Source of the DNA: Polaribacter tangerinus
GTDB taxonomy: Bacteria; Bacteroidota; Bacteroidia; Flavobacteriales; Flavobacteriaceae
NCBI RefSeq assembly: GCF_038024095.1
Contig: NZ_CP150668.1
Coordinates: 1,736,001 to 1,800,000 of the forward strand
Length of the DNA: 64,000 nt
Direction: 5' to 3'
Positions 32,518 through 42,492 of this stretch are shown here, piece by piece. The notes beneath the pieces are model-generated. The model saw only the letters and a list, made by a program, of their open reading frames with translations, had not been told where the DNA came from and did not search any database. The position numbers and the translations under genes were made by a program. Position 1 is the stretch's first letter, and each line of letters begins with the position of its first letter.

Positions 32518-35500
32518 ATGAGCGCGAAATTTCCTGAATATAAAGGTCTTGACTTACCAAAAGTAGCAGATGAAATTCTAAACTATTGGCAAGAAAATAA
32601 CATATTTGAAAAAAGTGTAACCTCTAGAGAAGGAGCTACTCCTTATGTTTTTTTTGAAGGACCGCCTTCTGCCAATGGATTGCCAGGAGTGCATCATGTT
32701 TTGGCACGTGCTATAAAAGATATTTTTCCGCGTTACAAAACAATGAAAGGTTTTCAAGTAAAACGAAAAGCAGGGTGGGACACGCATGGTTTACCTATCG
32801 AATTGGGTGTAGAAAAGGAGCTCGGAATTACAAAAGAAGATATTGGTACCAAAATTTCTGTAGAAGATTATAATGCTGCTTGTAGAAAAGCAGTAATGAG
32901 ATACACAGATATTTGGAACGATTTAACCAATAAAATGGGGTATTGGGTAGATATGGATAATCCGTATATTACTTATGAACCTAAATATATGGAATCTGTG
33001 TGGTGGTTGTTAAAAGAAATCTATTCTAAAAACCTTATTTACAAAGGGTATACTATTCAGCCATATTCGCCAAAAGCAGGAACAGGTTTAAGCTCGCATG
33101 AATTAAATCAGCCTGGTACTTACCAAGATGTTACCGATACAACAGTGGTAGCACAATTTAAAGCGGTTACTTCTTCTTTGCCAGAATTTTTAAAAAATGA
33201 AGGAACCGTTTATTTTATTGCTTGGACAACCACTCCTTGGACTTTACCAAGTAATACAGCATTAACGGTTGGTCCGAAAATTGAGTATGTTTTGGTAGAA
33301 ACATACAATCAATATACTTTTAAACCTATCAAGGTAATATTAGCAAAGAATTTAATATCAAAACAGTTCGATAAAAAATTTGAAGAGGTAACCACATCCG
33401 AAGAAATAGAAAAATACCATTCTTCTGATAAAAAAATACCATTCAGAATAGTTTCTGAATTTGTTGGAAACGACTTAGTAGGTATAAAATATGAACAATT
33501 ATTAGATTATGTGTTACCAAACGACAATTCAGAAAATGCTTTTAGAGTAATTGCTGGAGACTTTGTTACTACAGAAGATGGAACCGGAATTGTACATACT
33601 GCACCTACTTTTGGAGCAGATGATGCTATTGTATGTAAGCAAGCAGTACCAGAAATACCACCTATGTTGGTAAAAGATGAAAACGATAATCTGGTACCTT
33701 TAGTAGATTTGCAAGGAAGGTTTAGAAAAGAAGTTAAAGACAGTATTTATGGTTTTGCAGGAGAATATGTAAAGGCAGAATATTTGAATGAAAAAGATGT
33801 TGAAAACGAACTAAAAATACAGCAAAGCAACTTAAAAGAAGTCTTAAAAAACCAGGACAAATACCTATCGGTAGATGAACGATTAGGATTAAAATTAAAG
33901 AATGAAAATAAGGCTTTTAAAGTAGAAAAATACAAGCACAGTTATCCCAATTGTTGGCGAACAGACAAGCCAATTTTATACTATCCTTTAGATTCTTGGT
34001 TTGTAAAAGTAACCGACGTGAAAGATAGAATGCATGGTTTAAATAAATCGATTAACTGGAAACCAGCTTCTACCGGAACTGGGCGTTTTGGAAATTGGTT
34101 AGCGAATGCGAACGATTGGAATTTATCTCGTTCTCGTTACTGGGGAATTCCATTACCAATTTGGAGAACAGAAGACGGAAAAGAAGAAATTTGTATAGGT
34201 TCTGTTGCAGAATTAAAAGAAGAAATGCAGCGAGCTGTAAAAGCAGGATTTTTAGCGAAAGATATTTTCGAAGATTTTGAGGTAGGAAATAATACAGAAC
34301 AGAATTATGCTAAAATAGATTTGCATAAAAATATTGTAGATGAGATTGTACTGGTTTCTGCAAGTGGTAAGCCAATGAAACGAGAAAGCGATTTAATAGA
34401 TGTTTGGTTCGATTCTGGCTCTATGCCTTATGCACAATGGCATTATCCCTTCGAAAATAAAGAAAAAATTGATAAAAATGAAGCTTTTCCAGCCGATTTT
34501 ATTGCAGAAGGAGTAGACCAAACTAGAGGTTGGTTTTACACATTACATGCTATTGCAACAATGGTTTTCGATTCTGTTGCCTATAAAAACGTAGTATCTA
34601 ATGGATTGGTATTAGATAAAAACGGACACAAAATGTCGAAACGTTTAGGAAATGCGGTAGATCCTTTTACCACTTTAAAAACTTACGGAGCAGATGCCAC
34701 CCGTTGGTATATGATTTCGAACGCCAATCCTTGGGACAATCTAAAATTCGATTTAGAAGGAATTGAAGAGGTTAAAAGAAAGTTTTTTGGTACACTTTAT
34801 AACACCTATTCTTTCTTTACCTTGTATACAAATATTGATGGATTTTCTTACAAAGAGGAAGACATTACGTTGTATGAAAGACCAGAATTAGACCGTTGGA
34901 TTTTGTCGGAATTACATACGTTGATAGAAAAAGTAGACAAATTTTACGAAGCGTATGAGCCCACAAGAGCTGCCAGAGCAATATCCGATTTTACACAAGA
35001 TTATTTAAGTAATTGGTACGTTCGTTTAAGTAGAAGGCGTTTTTGGAAAGGAGATTATCAAACAGATAAAATATCGGCATATCAAACTTTATACACTTGC
35101 ATGATTGCTATTGCAAAATTGGCGGCCCCAATTGCCCCATTTTTTATGGATAGGTTGTATCAAGATTTAAATTCGGTAACAGCAAAAGAAAGTTCAGAAA
35201 GTATCCATTTGGCTAAATTTCCAACATACAACGCAAGTTTTGTAGATGCTAGTTTAGAGCGTAAAATGGAAAATGCGCAAACAATATCTTCATTGGTTTT
35301 ATCTTTAAGAGCTAAAGAAAAAATTAAAGTAAGACAACCACTACAAAAAATTATGATACCGGTAGAATCGGCGCAACAAAAAGAAGAAATTTTAGCAGTT
35401 GCAAACCTGATAAAAAATGAGGTTAACATAAAAGAAATTCAAATTTTAGAGGATGCCTCAGATATTTTAATTAAACAGATAAAACCAAACTTTAAGGCTT

Positions 35501-35991
35501 TAGGCCCTAAATTCGGAAAAGACATGCGTTTTATTGCAGCTGCAATTCAGCAGTTTTCAAAAGAAGATATTAACAAAATAGAGAAAGATAAAAACATTTC
35601 TATAGAAGTTAATGGAAAAAATATAAATTTGGAACTCTCAGATGTAGAAATATCATCAAAAGATATTGCTGGCTGGTTGGTTGCAAATGAAGGCGCGTTA
35701 ACAGTTGCGTTAGATGTTACAATTACCGATGAACTAGAAAAAGAAGGTGTGGCTAGAGAATTGGTAAACAGAATACAGAATGCCCGAAAAGACTCAGGCT
35801 TAGAAGTAACAGATAAAATACAGTTAACAGTTTTAAAAGATGCCAATTTAGAAAAAGCAATTTTAGATAACAAAGCCTACATAATGAGTGAAACATTAAC
35901 AGAAAAATTAGTTTTTGTTGATGCGTTAAACAACGGTACTCAAATTGAATTTGATACCATAAAAAGTAGCATATTAATTGAAAAAATTTAA
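32518..35991 (+). CDS. ileS: Isoleucyl-tRNA synthetase, type 2, with GxHH-form HIGH motif
   Basis: This 1,157-residue class I synthetase charges tRNA-Ile. The KMSKR motif (705-709, HKMSKRLGN) and the editing domain (TTPWTLPSNTAL, GTGIVHTAPTFGADD) are intact. The HIGH position reads GVHH (57-60, in SANGLPGVHHVLAR) rather than HxGH. Together with AGWDTHGLPIELGVEKELG, this places it in the eukaryote-like IleRS2 group. For IleRS2 proteins with the swapped GxHH motif, published work links the swap to very high mupirocin resistance. Four bases downstream is the DksA-like gene, so the two share a transcript that ends at the terminator at 36379. Confidence 0.97.
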   Translation: MSAKFPEYKGLDLPKVADEILNYWQENNIFEKSVTSREGATPYVFFEGPPSANGLPGVHHVLARAIKDIFPRYKTMKGFQVKRKAGWDTHGLPIELGVEKELGITKEDIGTKISVEDYNAACRKAVMRYTDIWNDLTNKMGYWVDMDNPYITYEPKYMESVWWLLKEIYSKNLIYKGYTIQPYSPKAGTGLSSHELNQPGTYQDVTDTTVVAQFKAVTSSLPEFLKNEGTVYFIAWTTTPWTLPSNTALTVGPKIEYVLVETYNQYTFKPIKVILAKNLISKQFDKKFEEVTTSEEIEKYHSSDKKIPFRIVSEFVGNDLVGIKYEQLLDYVLPNDNSENAFRVIAGDFVTTEDGTGIVHTAPTFGADDAIVCKQAVPEIPPMLVKDENDNLVPLVDLQGRFRKEVKDSIYGFAGEYVKAEYLNEKDVENELKIQQSNLKEVLKNQDKYLSVDERLGLKLKNENKAFKVEKYKHSYPNCWRTDKPILYYPLDSWFVKVTDVKDRMHGLNKSINWKPASTGTGRFGNWLANANDWNLSRSRYWGIPLPIWRTEDGKEEICIGSVAELKEEMQRAVKAGFLAKDIFEDFEVGNNTEQNYAKIDLHKNIVDEIVLVSASGKPMKRESDLIDVWFDSGSMPYAQWHYPFENKEKIDKNEAFPADFIAEGVDQTRGWFYTLHAIATMVFDSVAYKNVVSNGLVLDKNGHKMSKRLGNAVDPFTTLKTYGADATRWYMISNANPWDNLKFDLEGIEEVKRKFFGTLYNTYSFFTLYTNIDGFSYKEEDITLYERPELDRWILSELHTLIEKVDKFYEAYEPTRAARAISDFTQDYLSNWYVRLSRRRFWKGDYQTDKISAYQTLYTCMIAIAKLAAPIAPFFMDRLYQDLNSVTAKESSESIHLAKFPTYNASFVDASLERKMENAQTISSLVLSLRAKEKIKVRQPLQKIMIPVESAQQKEEILAVANLIKNEVNIKEIQILEDASDILIKQIKPNFKALGPKFGKDMRFIAAAIQQFSKEDINKIEKDKNISIEVNGKNINLELSDVEISSKDIAGWLVANEGALTVALDVTITDELEKEGVARELVNRIQNARKDSGLEVTDKIQLTVLKDANLEKAILDNKAYIMSETLTEKLVFVDALNNGTQIEFDTIKSSILIEKI

Positions 35992-35995
35992 CAAC

Positions 35996-36373
35996 ATGGC
36001 AGAATCTAAATTAAGATATTCAGACGAAGAATTACAAGAATTTAAAGAAATTATAGAGCAAAAAATTGCCAGAGCACAAGAAGATTTAGAGTTATTAGAA
36101 AGCTCTTACAAGAATGATGCAAATAATGGTACAGATGATACTTCTCCATCTTTTAAATCTTTTGATGAGGGTTCTGATGTAATGAGTAAAGAGGCAAATG
36201 TTCAGTTGGCAATTCGTCAAGAAAAGTTTATAAGAGACCTTAAAAACGCGCTGTTACGAATAGAAAATAAAACCTACGGAATATGTAGAGTTACTAAAAA
36301 GTTAATTCAGAAAGAACGTTTAAAATTAGTGCCACATGCAACTTTAAGTATTGAGGCAAAAAGAAAACAATAA
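35996..36373 (+). CDS. TraR/DksA-family protein with degenerate zinc finger
   Basis: The protein has 125 residues. An N-terminal coiled-coil (about 10-45, DEELQEFKEIIEQKIARAQEDL) and the segment LKNALLRIENKTYGICRVTKKLIQKERLKLVPHATLSI match the DksA C-terminal domain, which binds the secondary channel of RNA polymerase. DksA normally has CxxC...CxxC; here only one cysteine remains (YGICRVTKKLI) and the others are replaced, so zinc binding is probably lost, as in many flavobacterial members. I chose ATG 35996 because it begins the conserved MAESKLRYSDEEL; the start at 35978 lies inside ileS. Cotranscription with ileS is expected. Confidence 0.88.
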   Translation: MAESKLRYSDEELQEFKEIIEQKIARAQEDLELLESSYKNDANNGTDDTSPSFKSFDEGSDVMSKEANVQLAIRQEKFIRDLKNALLRIENKTYGICRVTKKLIQKERLKLVPHATLSIEAKRKQ

Positions 36374-36378
36374 TTTTA

Positions 36379-36411
36379 AAAAAAGCTTCCTGTTATTAGG
36401 AAGCTTTTTTA
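36379..36411 (+). terminator. Terminator of the ileS-dksA-like operon
   Basis: AAAAGCTTCCT / AGGAAGCTTTT stem with loop GTTATT and T-run, directly after the stop at 36373. Confidence 0.88.
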
Positions 36412-36447
36412 GTTTGTAATTGGTCTTTTTTCTTAGCATATTATCAT

Positions 36448-37092
36448 ATGAATAAATGGTTGTTTTTAACGTGTTGCTTTTTTTATATGTCTTTTTATTC
36501 CCAAAAAAAAGCAATTAAAACATTTGAAATAACTACCGATAATATAGAAATTTCTACCAAAGGGTTAGACAATTTAACGATAGAAAACTCTCCCTCTAAT
36601 TTTGTTGAAATTACATTATTTGCTGCTTCTCCTTTAAAGCAGCATATTGTTACACAGGAAAACAAAGGCTTATTAAATATAAACTTTAATATTGAAGAGC
36701 TTCCATCGGAGAAACCAATTTTTAGAAAATATATTACCGAAAGACTGCAAAGAGCCTATGCAGTTATAAAAATACCCATAGGTAAAAAAGTAATTTTTTT
36801 TGGAAATTCTGTAAATATTGAGTCTAAAAGTTTAGAAAGTAATTTAGATATTTACATAGAAAAAGGCATCTTAAAATTGCATACCGTAAAAGCAAATTCA
36901 ATAATTAAATTATTTGAAGGCACTGTTTTTGCCACTCTTAAAAATACAAATACAGCAATAGTTACAAGAAACGGAATTATAACAATTGATAAAAAAAGAG
37001 AGCAAGACAATTTTTATAAAAATCAAATAAATTCTCACAACCATTTTAAGGTAACTTCTATAAATGCTAATATTTATTTAACTACCCAATAA
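36448..37092 (+). CDS. Hypothetical secreted beta-helix-like protein
   Basis: The protein has 214 residues. A signal peptide (cleavage near YSQ, residue 19) precedes a body of short repeated strands (TTDNIEISTKGLDNLTIENSPSN, NSVNIESKSLESNLDIYIEKGILKLHTVKANS), a layout reminiscent of the DUF4097-type adhesin-like beta-helix. I recognise it only as a conserved gene found between dksA-like and lspA genes in related genomes. Position suggests an envelope role, nothing more. It lies behind its own terminator from the ileS unit and 44 bases ahead of lspA. Confidence 0.65.
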   Translation: MNKWLFLTCCFFYMSFYSQKKAIKTFEITTDNIEISTKGLDNLTIENSPSNFVEITLFAASPLKQHIVTQENKGLLNINFNIEELPSEKPIFRKYITERLQRAYAVIKIPIGKKVIFFGNSVNIESKSLESNLDIYIEKGILKLHTVKANSIIKLFEGTVFATLKNTNTAIVTRNGIITIDKKREQDNFYKNQINSHNHFKVTSINANIYLTTQ

Positions 37093-37136
37093 ACACAATT
37101 AAATTCTTATTTTTGTTTGCACAAAATTTTAAGCAA

Positions 37137-37751
37137 ATGTCTAAAAAAAACCTTGCAATTTTTACGATTTTTATTGCCATTATTATAGACCAACTTACCA
37201 AAATATATATTAAAACGAATTTTGTTTTAGGAGAAGAGGTTGTTATTTTCGATTGGTTTCGAATTCATTTTACCGAAAATAATGGTATGGCAATGGGTAT
37301 TGAATTTGGAGGAAAAGCAGGTAAATTATTTTTAACTTTGTTTAGGCTATTGGCCGTATCGGGTATTATGTATTGGCTAATTACTACTATTAAAGCAAAA
37401 GTTCATAACGCAGTAATAGTTGCTATTTCATTAATTTTTTCGGGAGCAATAGGCAATATTATAGATTCTGTTTTTTATGGTGTTATTTTTAACACTCCTA
37501 CAAATGGTGTTGCAACCCTTTTTGCAGACAACCCTTACGGAAACCTTTTTTATGGAAAAGTTGTAGATATGTTTTATTTTCCAATATGGCAAGGAACATT
37601 ACCAGAATGGCTGCCATTTATTGGAGGAGATTTTTTTACATTTTTTCAATATATTTTTAACCCTGCAGATGCTTTTATAAGTATAGGAGTGGCACTATTA
37701 TTTATTTTTAGTAAACAAGCTTTTCCTAAAGAGGAAGACAAAGTGGCTTAA
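37137..37751 (+). CDS. lspA: Lipoprotein signal peptidase (signal peptidase II)
   Basis: This inner-membrane aspartic protease has 204 residues and cleaves lipoprotein signal peptides. The four membrane segments and family motifs are visible: DQLTKIYIK, FTENNGMAMG, SGAIGNIIDSVFYG, GKVVDMFYFPI (first catalytic Asp) and FNPADAFISIGV (second). The insert between the third motif and the catalytic Asp is longer than in E. coli, as usual in Bacteroidetes. ATG 37137 is chosen over an upstream TTG at 37113, because TAttTTTG at 37108-37115 looks like a -7 promoter element there. The window's many lipoproteins are its substrates. Confidence 0.96.
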   Translation: MSKKNLAIFTIFIAIIIDQLTKIYIKTNFVLGEEVVIFDWFRIHFTENNGMAMGIEFGGKAGKLFLTLFRLLAVSGIMYWLITTIKAKVHNAVIVAISLIFSGAIGNIIDSVFYGVIFNTPTNGVATLFADNPYGNLFYGKVVDMFYFPIWQGTLPEWLPFIGGDFFTFFQYIFNPADAFISIGVALLFIFSKQAFPKEEDKVA

Positions 37752-37792
37752 TTAATATTTTCTTTTTTTGTAGAACGCTAATCAATTTAAAA

Positions 37793-38389
37793 ATGCGTAC
37801 CATAAAGTATTTTGTCCTTTTTATAGTTGGTTTTTTAGCAGCTAGTTTTTGGTATGCACCAAAAATAAAAAAAGAGCAAAAAGAAGAAATACAAGTAGTG
37901 GTAAATTCTATAAAAAACCTAAAAAAGTTGGTAGTAGCTAGCGGAAGTTTTTCAGAAATTTACAATTACTCCGATTCTAAAAAGTATTTTTACGATTATC
38001 TTTCTTTCGATAAAAAAGCAATAATTTCTGTAAATGCAACTGTAGAGGTTGGGTATGATTTGTCTAAGTTAGAAATAAAAATAGACAGTTTACACAATAA
38101 AATATACATTCTAAAATTACCAAAAGAAGAGGTTACCATTTCTCCCGAAATTAAATATTTCGACTTGCAGCAAAGTCAGTTTAATACTTTTTCGAAAGAC
38201 GAACTAAATAAGCTACATCAAAAAAGTATTCAAAAAATAAAAGAAACAATGCAGCTTTCGAGCTTAAAAAATGAGGCAAAAGAGCGATTTTTTGAAGAAA
38301 TTAAAACTATTTATCAACTTTCTAGTATTTTCAATTGGCAAGTTGTAGACAATACCAATTCAGGTTTGTTGGTCAATTTTAAAGATTAA
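37793..38389 (+). CDS. DUF4230 domain protein
   Basis: The protein has 198 residues with one N-terminal membrane anchor (YFVLFIVGFLAASFWYA) and a DUF4230 body (LKKLVVASGSFSEIYNYSDSKK, SVNATVEVGYDLSKLEIKIDS, KIYILKLPKEEVTISPEIKYFDLQQSQFNTFSKDELN). It is probably anchored in the inner membrane and exposed to the periplasm; the family has no known biochemical role. It lies 41 bases after lspA and 84 before uvrC. Confidence 0.85.
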   Translation: MRTIKYFVLFIVGFLAASFWYAPKIKKEQKEEIQVVVNSIKNLKKLVVASGSFSEIYNYSDSKKYFYDYLSFDKKAIISVNATVEVGYDLSKLEIKIDSLHNKIYILKLPKEEVTISPEIKYFDLQQSQFNTFSKDELNKLHQKSIQKIKETMQLSSLKNEAKERFFEEIKTIYQLSSIFNWQVVDNTNSGLLVNFKD

Positions 38390-38473
38390 AATTAGTTTTA
38401 TTGAAAATAATCTACTTTTAATTTTTTCAAATTTTCTTTAATTTTTCAACTTCAAATTATGTAAATTCGTACT

Positions 38474-40273
38474 ATGTCTGCATCTTTAGAACTTCAGTTA
38501 CAAACCTTACCAAGCACGCCAGGTGTGTATCAGTTTTTTGATAAAAATGAAGTAATTATTTATGTAGGAAAAGCTAAAAACTTAAAAAAAAGGGTTAGTT
38601 CTTATTTTACTAAAAATCACGATAGTGGAAAAACTAGAGTATTAGTAAAAAATATAGCAAATATTAAGCACATTGTTGTAAACACCGAAACTGATGCTTT
38701 ATTATTAGAAAACAATCTCATAAAAAAACACCGTCCGCGATACAATGTTTTATTAAAAGATGATAAAACCTATCCTTGGTTGTGTATAAAAAACGAACGC
38801 TTTCCTAGAGTTTTTATGACGCGTAGAGTTGTAAAAGATGGCTCTGAATATTTTGGTCCTTATACCTCTTTAAAAACAGTAAAAATTTTATTAAGTCTTA
38901 TAAAAGAATTATACCCACTTCGAACTTGCAATTTCGACTTAAGTCATCAAAATATTAATGAAGGTAAATACAAAGTATGTTTAGAGTATCATTTAAAAAA
39001 CTGTAAGGGAGCTTGCGAAAACTTAGAAACAGAAGCTCATTATAACAACTCTATTAAGGCAATTCGAAATATTATAAAAGGTAATTTTAAAGAAAGTTTA
39101 GACAAGTTTCAGGAAATGATGCATACATATGCTCAAAACATGGAGTTTGAAGAGGCACAAAAAATTAAAGAAAAACTAGATTTATTAAGTAACTATCAAT
39201 CGAAATCTACCATTGTAAATCCAGCAATTAATAATGTTGATGTTTTTTCAATAATTTCAGATGAAACTCATGCATATGCTAATTTTTTAAAAATATCTAA
39301 CGGAGCAATTATTCAGTCTCATACTACAGATATTAAGAAAAAATTAGATGAGACCGACAAAGAGCTTTTGGCACTTTTTATAGTTGAAATTAGACAACGT
39401 TTTAACTCTATTTCTCCTGAAATATATGTTCCATTTAAGGTAAATATTGGAGAAAACATAAAAGTAACTGTTCCTGTTTTGGGCGATAAAAAACGAATTG
39501 TAGAACTTTCGGAAAGAAATGCACGTTATTATAAAGTAGAACAATTAAAACAAGTACAAATTGTAGATCCAGAAAGGCACGTAAAGCGTATAATGGCTCA
39601 GATGAAAAAAGATTTACGTTTATCTGTAGAGCCCAGACATATTGAGTGTTTTGATAACTCAAACATACAAGGTACTAACCCAGTTGCTGCTTGTGTAGTT
39701 TTTAGAGATGGAAAGCCAAGCAAAAAAGAATACCGACATTTTAATATAAAAACTGTAGTTGGTCCAGATGATTTTGGCTCTATGGAAGAGGTTGTTTTTA
39801 GAAGATATAAACGTTTGTTAGAAGAAAAAATGCCATTACCACAACTTATAATTGTTGATGGTGGAAAAGGACAATTATCTTCTGGGTTGAAAGCTTTAGA
39901 AAGACTAGGCTTGCGAGGTAAAATTGCTATTATTGGTATAGCAAAGCGTTTAGAGGAGATTTATTATCCAGGAGATCCAGTGCCGTTATATTTAGATAAA
40001 AAGTCTGAGACACTTAAAATTACTCAATATTTAAGAAATGAAGCGCACAGATTTGGTATTACTTTTCATAGAAATAAAAGAAGTAAAAGTGCTATTAAGT
40101 CGGAGTTAGAGCAAATACCTGATGTTGGTAAACAAACTATTACAACTTTATTACGTACTTTTAAATCTGCAAAGCGAGTAAAAGAAGCTACTTTAGAGGA
40201 GTTAAAAGCAAGTATTGGTCATTCAAGAGCACTTAAAATTTACGCTTTTTATCACCCAAAAAAGCAAGAATAA
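38474..40273 (+). CDS. uvrC: Excinuclease ABC subunit C
   Basis: This complete 599-residue UvrC makes both incisions in nucleotide excision repair. In order: the GIY-YIG nuclease (PGVYQFFDKNEVIIYVGKAK, about 16-35, with KNLKKRVSSYF), a Cys-rich linker, the UvrB-binding UVR motif (FEEAQKIKEKLDLL, about 220-235), the RNase H-like nuclease (ECFDNSNIQGTNPVAACVVF, LIIVDGGKGQL), and C-terminal tandem helix-hairpin-helix motifs (IPDVGKQTITTLL, ASIGHSRALKIYAF). All catalytic segments are intact. It is followed after 18 bp by the patatin gene, likely one transcript. Confidence 0.97.
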   Translation: MSASLELQLQTLPSTPGVYQFFDKNEVIIYVGKAKNLKKRVSSYFTKNHDSGKTRVLVKNIANIKHIVVNTETDALLLENNLIKKHRPRYNVLLKDDKTYPWLCIKNERFPRVFMTRRVVKDGSEYFGPYTSLKTVKILLSLIKELYPLRTCNFDLSHQNINEGKYKVCLEYHLKNCKGACENLETEAHYNNSIKAIRNIIKGNFKESLDKFQEMMHTYAQNMEFEEAQKIKEKLDLLSNYQSKSTIVNPAINNVDVFSIISDETHAYANFLKISNGAIIQSHTTDIKKKLDETDKELLALFIVEIRQRFNSISPEIYVPFKVNIGENIKVTVPVLGDKKRIVELSERNARYYKVEQLKQVQIVDPERHVKRIMAQMKKDLRLSVEPRHIECFDNSNIQGTNPVAACVVFRDGKPSKKEYRHFNIKTVVGPDDFGSMEEVVFRRYKRLLEEKMPLPQLIIVDGGKGQLSSGLKALERLGLRGKIAIIGIAKRLEEIYYPGDPVPLYLDKKSETLKITQYLRNEAHRFGITFHRNKRSKSAIKSELEQIPDVGKQTITTLLRTFKSAKRVKEATLEELKASIGHSRALKIYAFYHPKKQE

Positions 40274-40291
40274 TAAAAAAATTAAAATAGT

Positions 40292-42490
40292 ATGAAATTA
40301 AAATGTGTTATTTTTTTACTGCTATTTGCACTCAGCGTATCATCCCAAGAAAAGCAACCAAAAGTAGGATTAGTATTAAGTGGCGGTGGAGCCAAAGGAT
40401 TTGCTCACGTAGGGGTTTTAAAAGAAATAGACAAAGCTGGGTTGCAAATAGACTATATAGGAGGCACCAGTATGGGCGCAATTATTGGTGCATTATACGC
40501 GGTTGGTTACTCTGGAGAACAAATAGAGCAAATAGTTAAGGAAACCGACTTTATGGCTGTTTTAAGAGATGTTTTACCAAGAAACTCTGAAACTTTTTTT
40601 GAAAAAGAATATGGAGAAAAAACAGTCATTACCTTTCCTGTTAAAAATGGAAAAATAGGCTTGCCAAAAGGAATTTCTAAAGGGCAAAATGTTCTCAATT
40701 TATTATTAGAATTGTTTTATGATATAAATAATCCTCAAGATTTTTCTAAGTTACCAATTCCTTTTTTTTGTATCGCTACGGATGTAGAAAATGGCGCACC
40801 TGTAATTCTAGAAAAGGGTTCTTTGCCTTTAGCTTTAAGAGCTAGTGGCTCAATTCCTTCTCTTTTAAACCCAATAGAAATTGATGGTAAATTGTTAATT
40901 GATGGTGGGTTGGCAAATAATTTTCCGGTTAGTATTTTAAAGGAAAAAGGAATTGATATTGTAATTGGCGTAGATGTAGAAGGAAAACTCTTTAAAAAAG
41001 AAAAAATAAATTCTATTGTTTCTCTTTTAAATCAGGTGGTTAGTTATAAAATGTATCAAAAAACAGACCAAGAAAGGAAAAAAATTGATGTTTATATACA
41101 ACCAGAAATTTCCAATTATGGAATGGTTGATTTTAATGACAAAGCAAAAATATTAACAATTGGTGAAGAAAAGGCAAAAGAATATAGTGTTATTTTTAGA
41201 GAGATAGCTACTAAGCAAGCTAATAAAAAGGAAAAAATTAAACGTGCATTTCATGCCGAAAAATTATTAATTTCAGATATAGAAATAGTTGGTGCAAATA
41301 ATTATACAAGGGCATATATACTAGGTAAACTAAACTTAAAAGAAGGAGATAGCTTATCTAGGCAAGATATTACAAAGAAAATATATTTATTATCTGCAAC
41401 CAGAAATTACAATCGAATTACGTATCATTTAGAAGAAAATAAAAAAGGAGGCTACCGCTTAGATTTTAATATAAGAGAATCTAATGAAAGAGCAAATTTA
41501 AAGCTGGGTGTACATTATGATGAACTCTATAAAACGAGTGCTATTGCTACTTTTAATAAAAAAAATCTAATTTCTAACAACGATTTATTTTCTATTGATA
41601 TGATTTTAGGAGATAATTTAAGGTATAATTTAAATTATTTTGTAGATAATGGATTTTATATTAGTTATGGTTTTCGCTCTAGATACAATCATTTTAACAG
41701 TAATTCTAAATTTAATCAAGTAGTTAATTTTCCAAATGTAAGTCGCATCGATTTAAGTTTTACAGATTTTACTAATCAACTATTTTTTCAAACTACTTTT
41801 AGTAGAAAATTTGCGTTAGGTCTGGGTTTAGAGCACAAATGGTTAAAAGCATCTACAGAAACATTAAGCTCGGTAACTAATCAGGAAACTATTATTGATA
41901 AAAGTAATTATTACAGTGGTTTCGGCTACTTAAAATTAGATACCTACAATAAAAAATATTTTGCCACAAAAGGAGTTTTTGCCGACCTTAATTTTAAATG
42001 GTTTTTGAGTTCTTCGGATTATAATAATAATTTTAGAATGTTTTCTCAAGCAAAAGGAACTGTAGGCTTTGCAAAGACTTTTTTTGAAAGAGTTACCTTT
42101 CAAAACACACATGATGCAGGGTTTACCATTGGCAACCCAACTGCCACAATTTTCGATTTCTATTTGGGTGGTTATAACCAAAATTACATTAATAATTTTG
42201 TAACGTTTTATGGGTATGAATTTGCAGAGTTATCCAATACCTCTTTTATAAAATCTCAATTCGACATTCGTTATAATTTCAAAGACAAACACTACTTGTC
42301 TTTTATTGCAAATTATGCAAGGTTAGATGACAATGTTTTTAAAGATATAGATGTATTTAAAGATATTAGATCTGGGTACGCGCTTGGGTATAGTTACAAT
42401 TCTTTTTTAGGTCCTATAGAAATAAAATACAGTTGGTCTCCAGACATTAACCAAAGTCAGTTTTTATTTAACTTAGGTTTTTGGTTTTAA
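40292..42490 (+). CDS. Patatin-like phospholipase with outer-membrane barrel (PlpD-like)
   Basis: The protein has 732 residues. The signal peptide ends near residue 18 (VSSQ). A patatin domain (about 25-250) has the oxyanion loop GGGAKG (31-36), nucleophile S60 in GTSMG, and catalytic D204 in IDGGLANNFP. A POTRA-like segment follows (about 330-395, VGANNYTRAYILGKLNLKEGDSLSR), then a C-terminal beta-barrel ending in the aromatic FNLGFWF, as expected for an outer-membrane protein. The architecture is that of PlpD-type V autotransporters, where the lipase is carried on the same chain as the barrel. Lipid substrates are inferred from the family. Confidence 0.93.
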   Translation: MKLKCVIFLLLFALSVSSQEKQPKVGLVLSGGGAKGFAHVGVLKEIDKAGLQIDYIGGTSMGAIIGALYAVGYSGEQIEQIVKETDFMAVLRDVLPRNSETFFEKEYGEKTVITFPVKNGKIGLPKGISKGQNVLNLLLELFYDINNPQDFSKLPIPFFCIATDVENGAPVILEKGSLPLALRASGSIPSLLNPIEIDGKLLIDGGLANNFPVSILKEKGIDIVIGVDVEGKLFKKEKINSIVSLLNQVVSYKMYQKTDQERKKIDVYIQPEISNYGMVDFNDKAKILTIGEEKAKEYSVIFREIATKQANKKEKIKRAFHAEKLLISDIEIVGANNYTRAYILGKLNLKEGDSLSRQDITKKIYLLSATRNYNRITYHLEENKKGGYRLDFNIRESNERANLKLGVHYDELYKTSAIATFNKKNLISNNDLFSIDMILGDNLRYNLNYFVDNGFYISYGFRSRYNHFNSNSKFNQVVNFPNVSRIDLSFTDFTNQLFFQTTFSRKFALGLGLEHKWLKASTETLSSVTNQETIIDKSNYYSGFGYLKLDTYNKKYFATKGVFADLNFKWFLSSSDYNNNFRMFSQAKGTVGFAKTFFERVTFQNTHDAGFTIGNPTATIFDFYLGGYNQNYINNFVTFYGYEFAELSNTSFIKSQFDIRYNFKDKHYLSFIANYARLDDNVFKDIDVFKDIRSGYALGYSYNSFLGPIEIKYSWSPDINQSQFLFNLGFWF

Positions 42491-42492
42491 CA

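Noticed and set aside
40303..40539. Plus-strand frame inside the patatin gene (Trp/Arg-rich)
   Set aside because: It is an alternative-frame shadow of the conserved GGGAKG region; no independent start signal.
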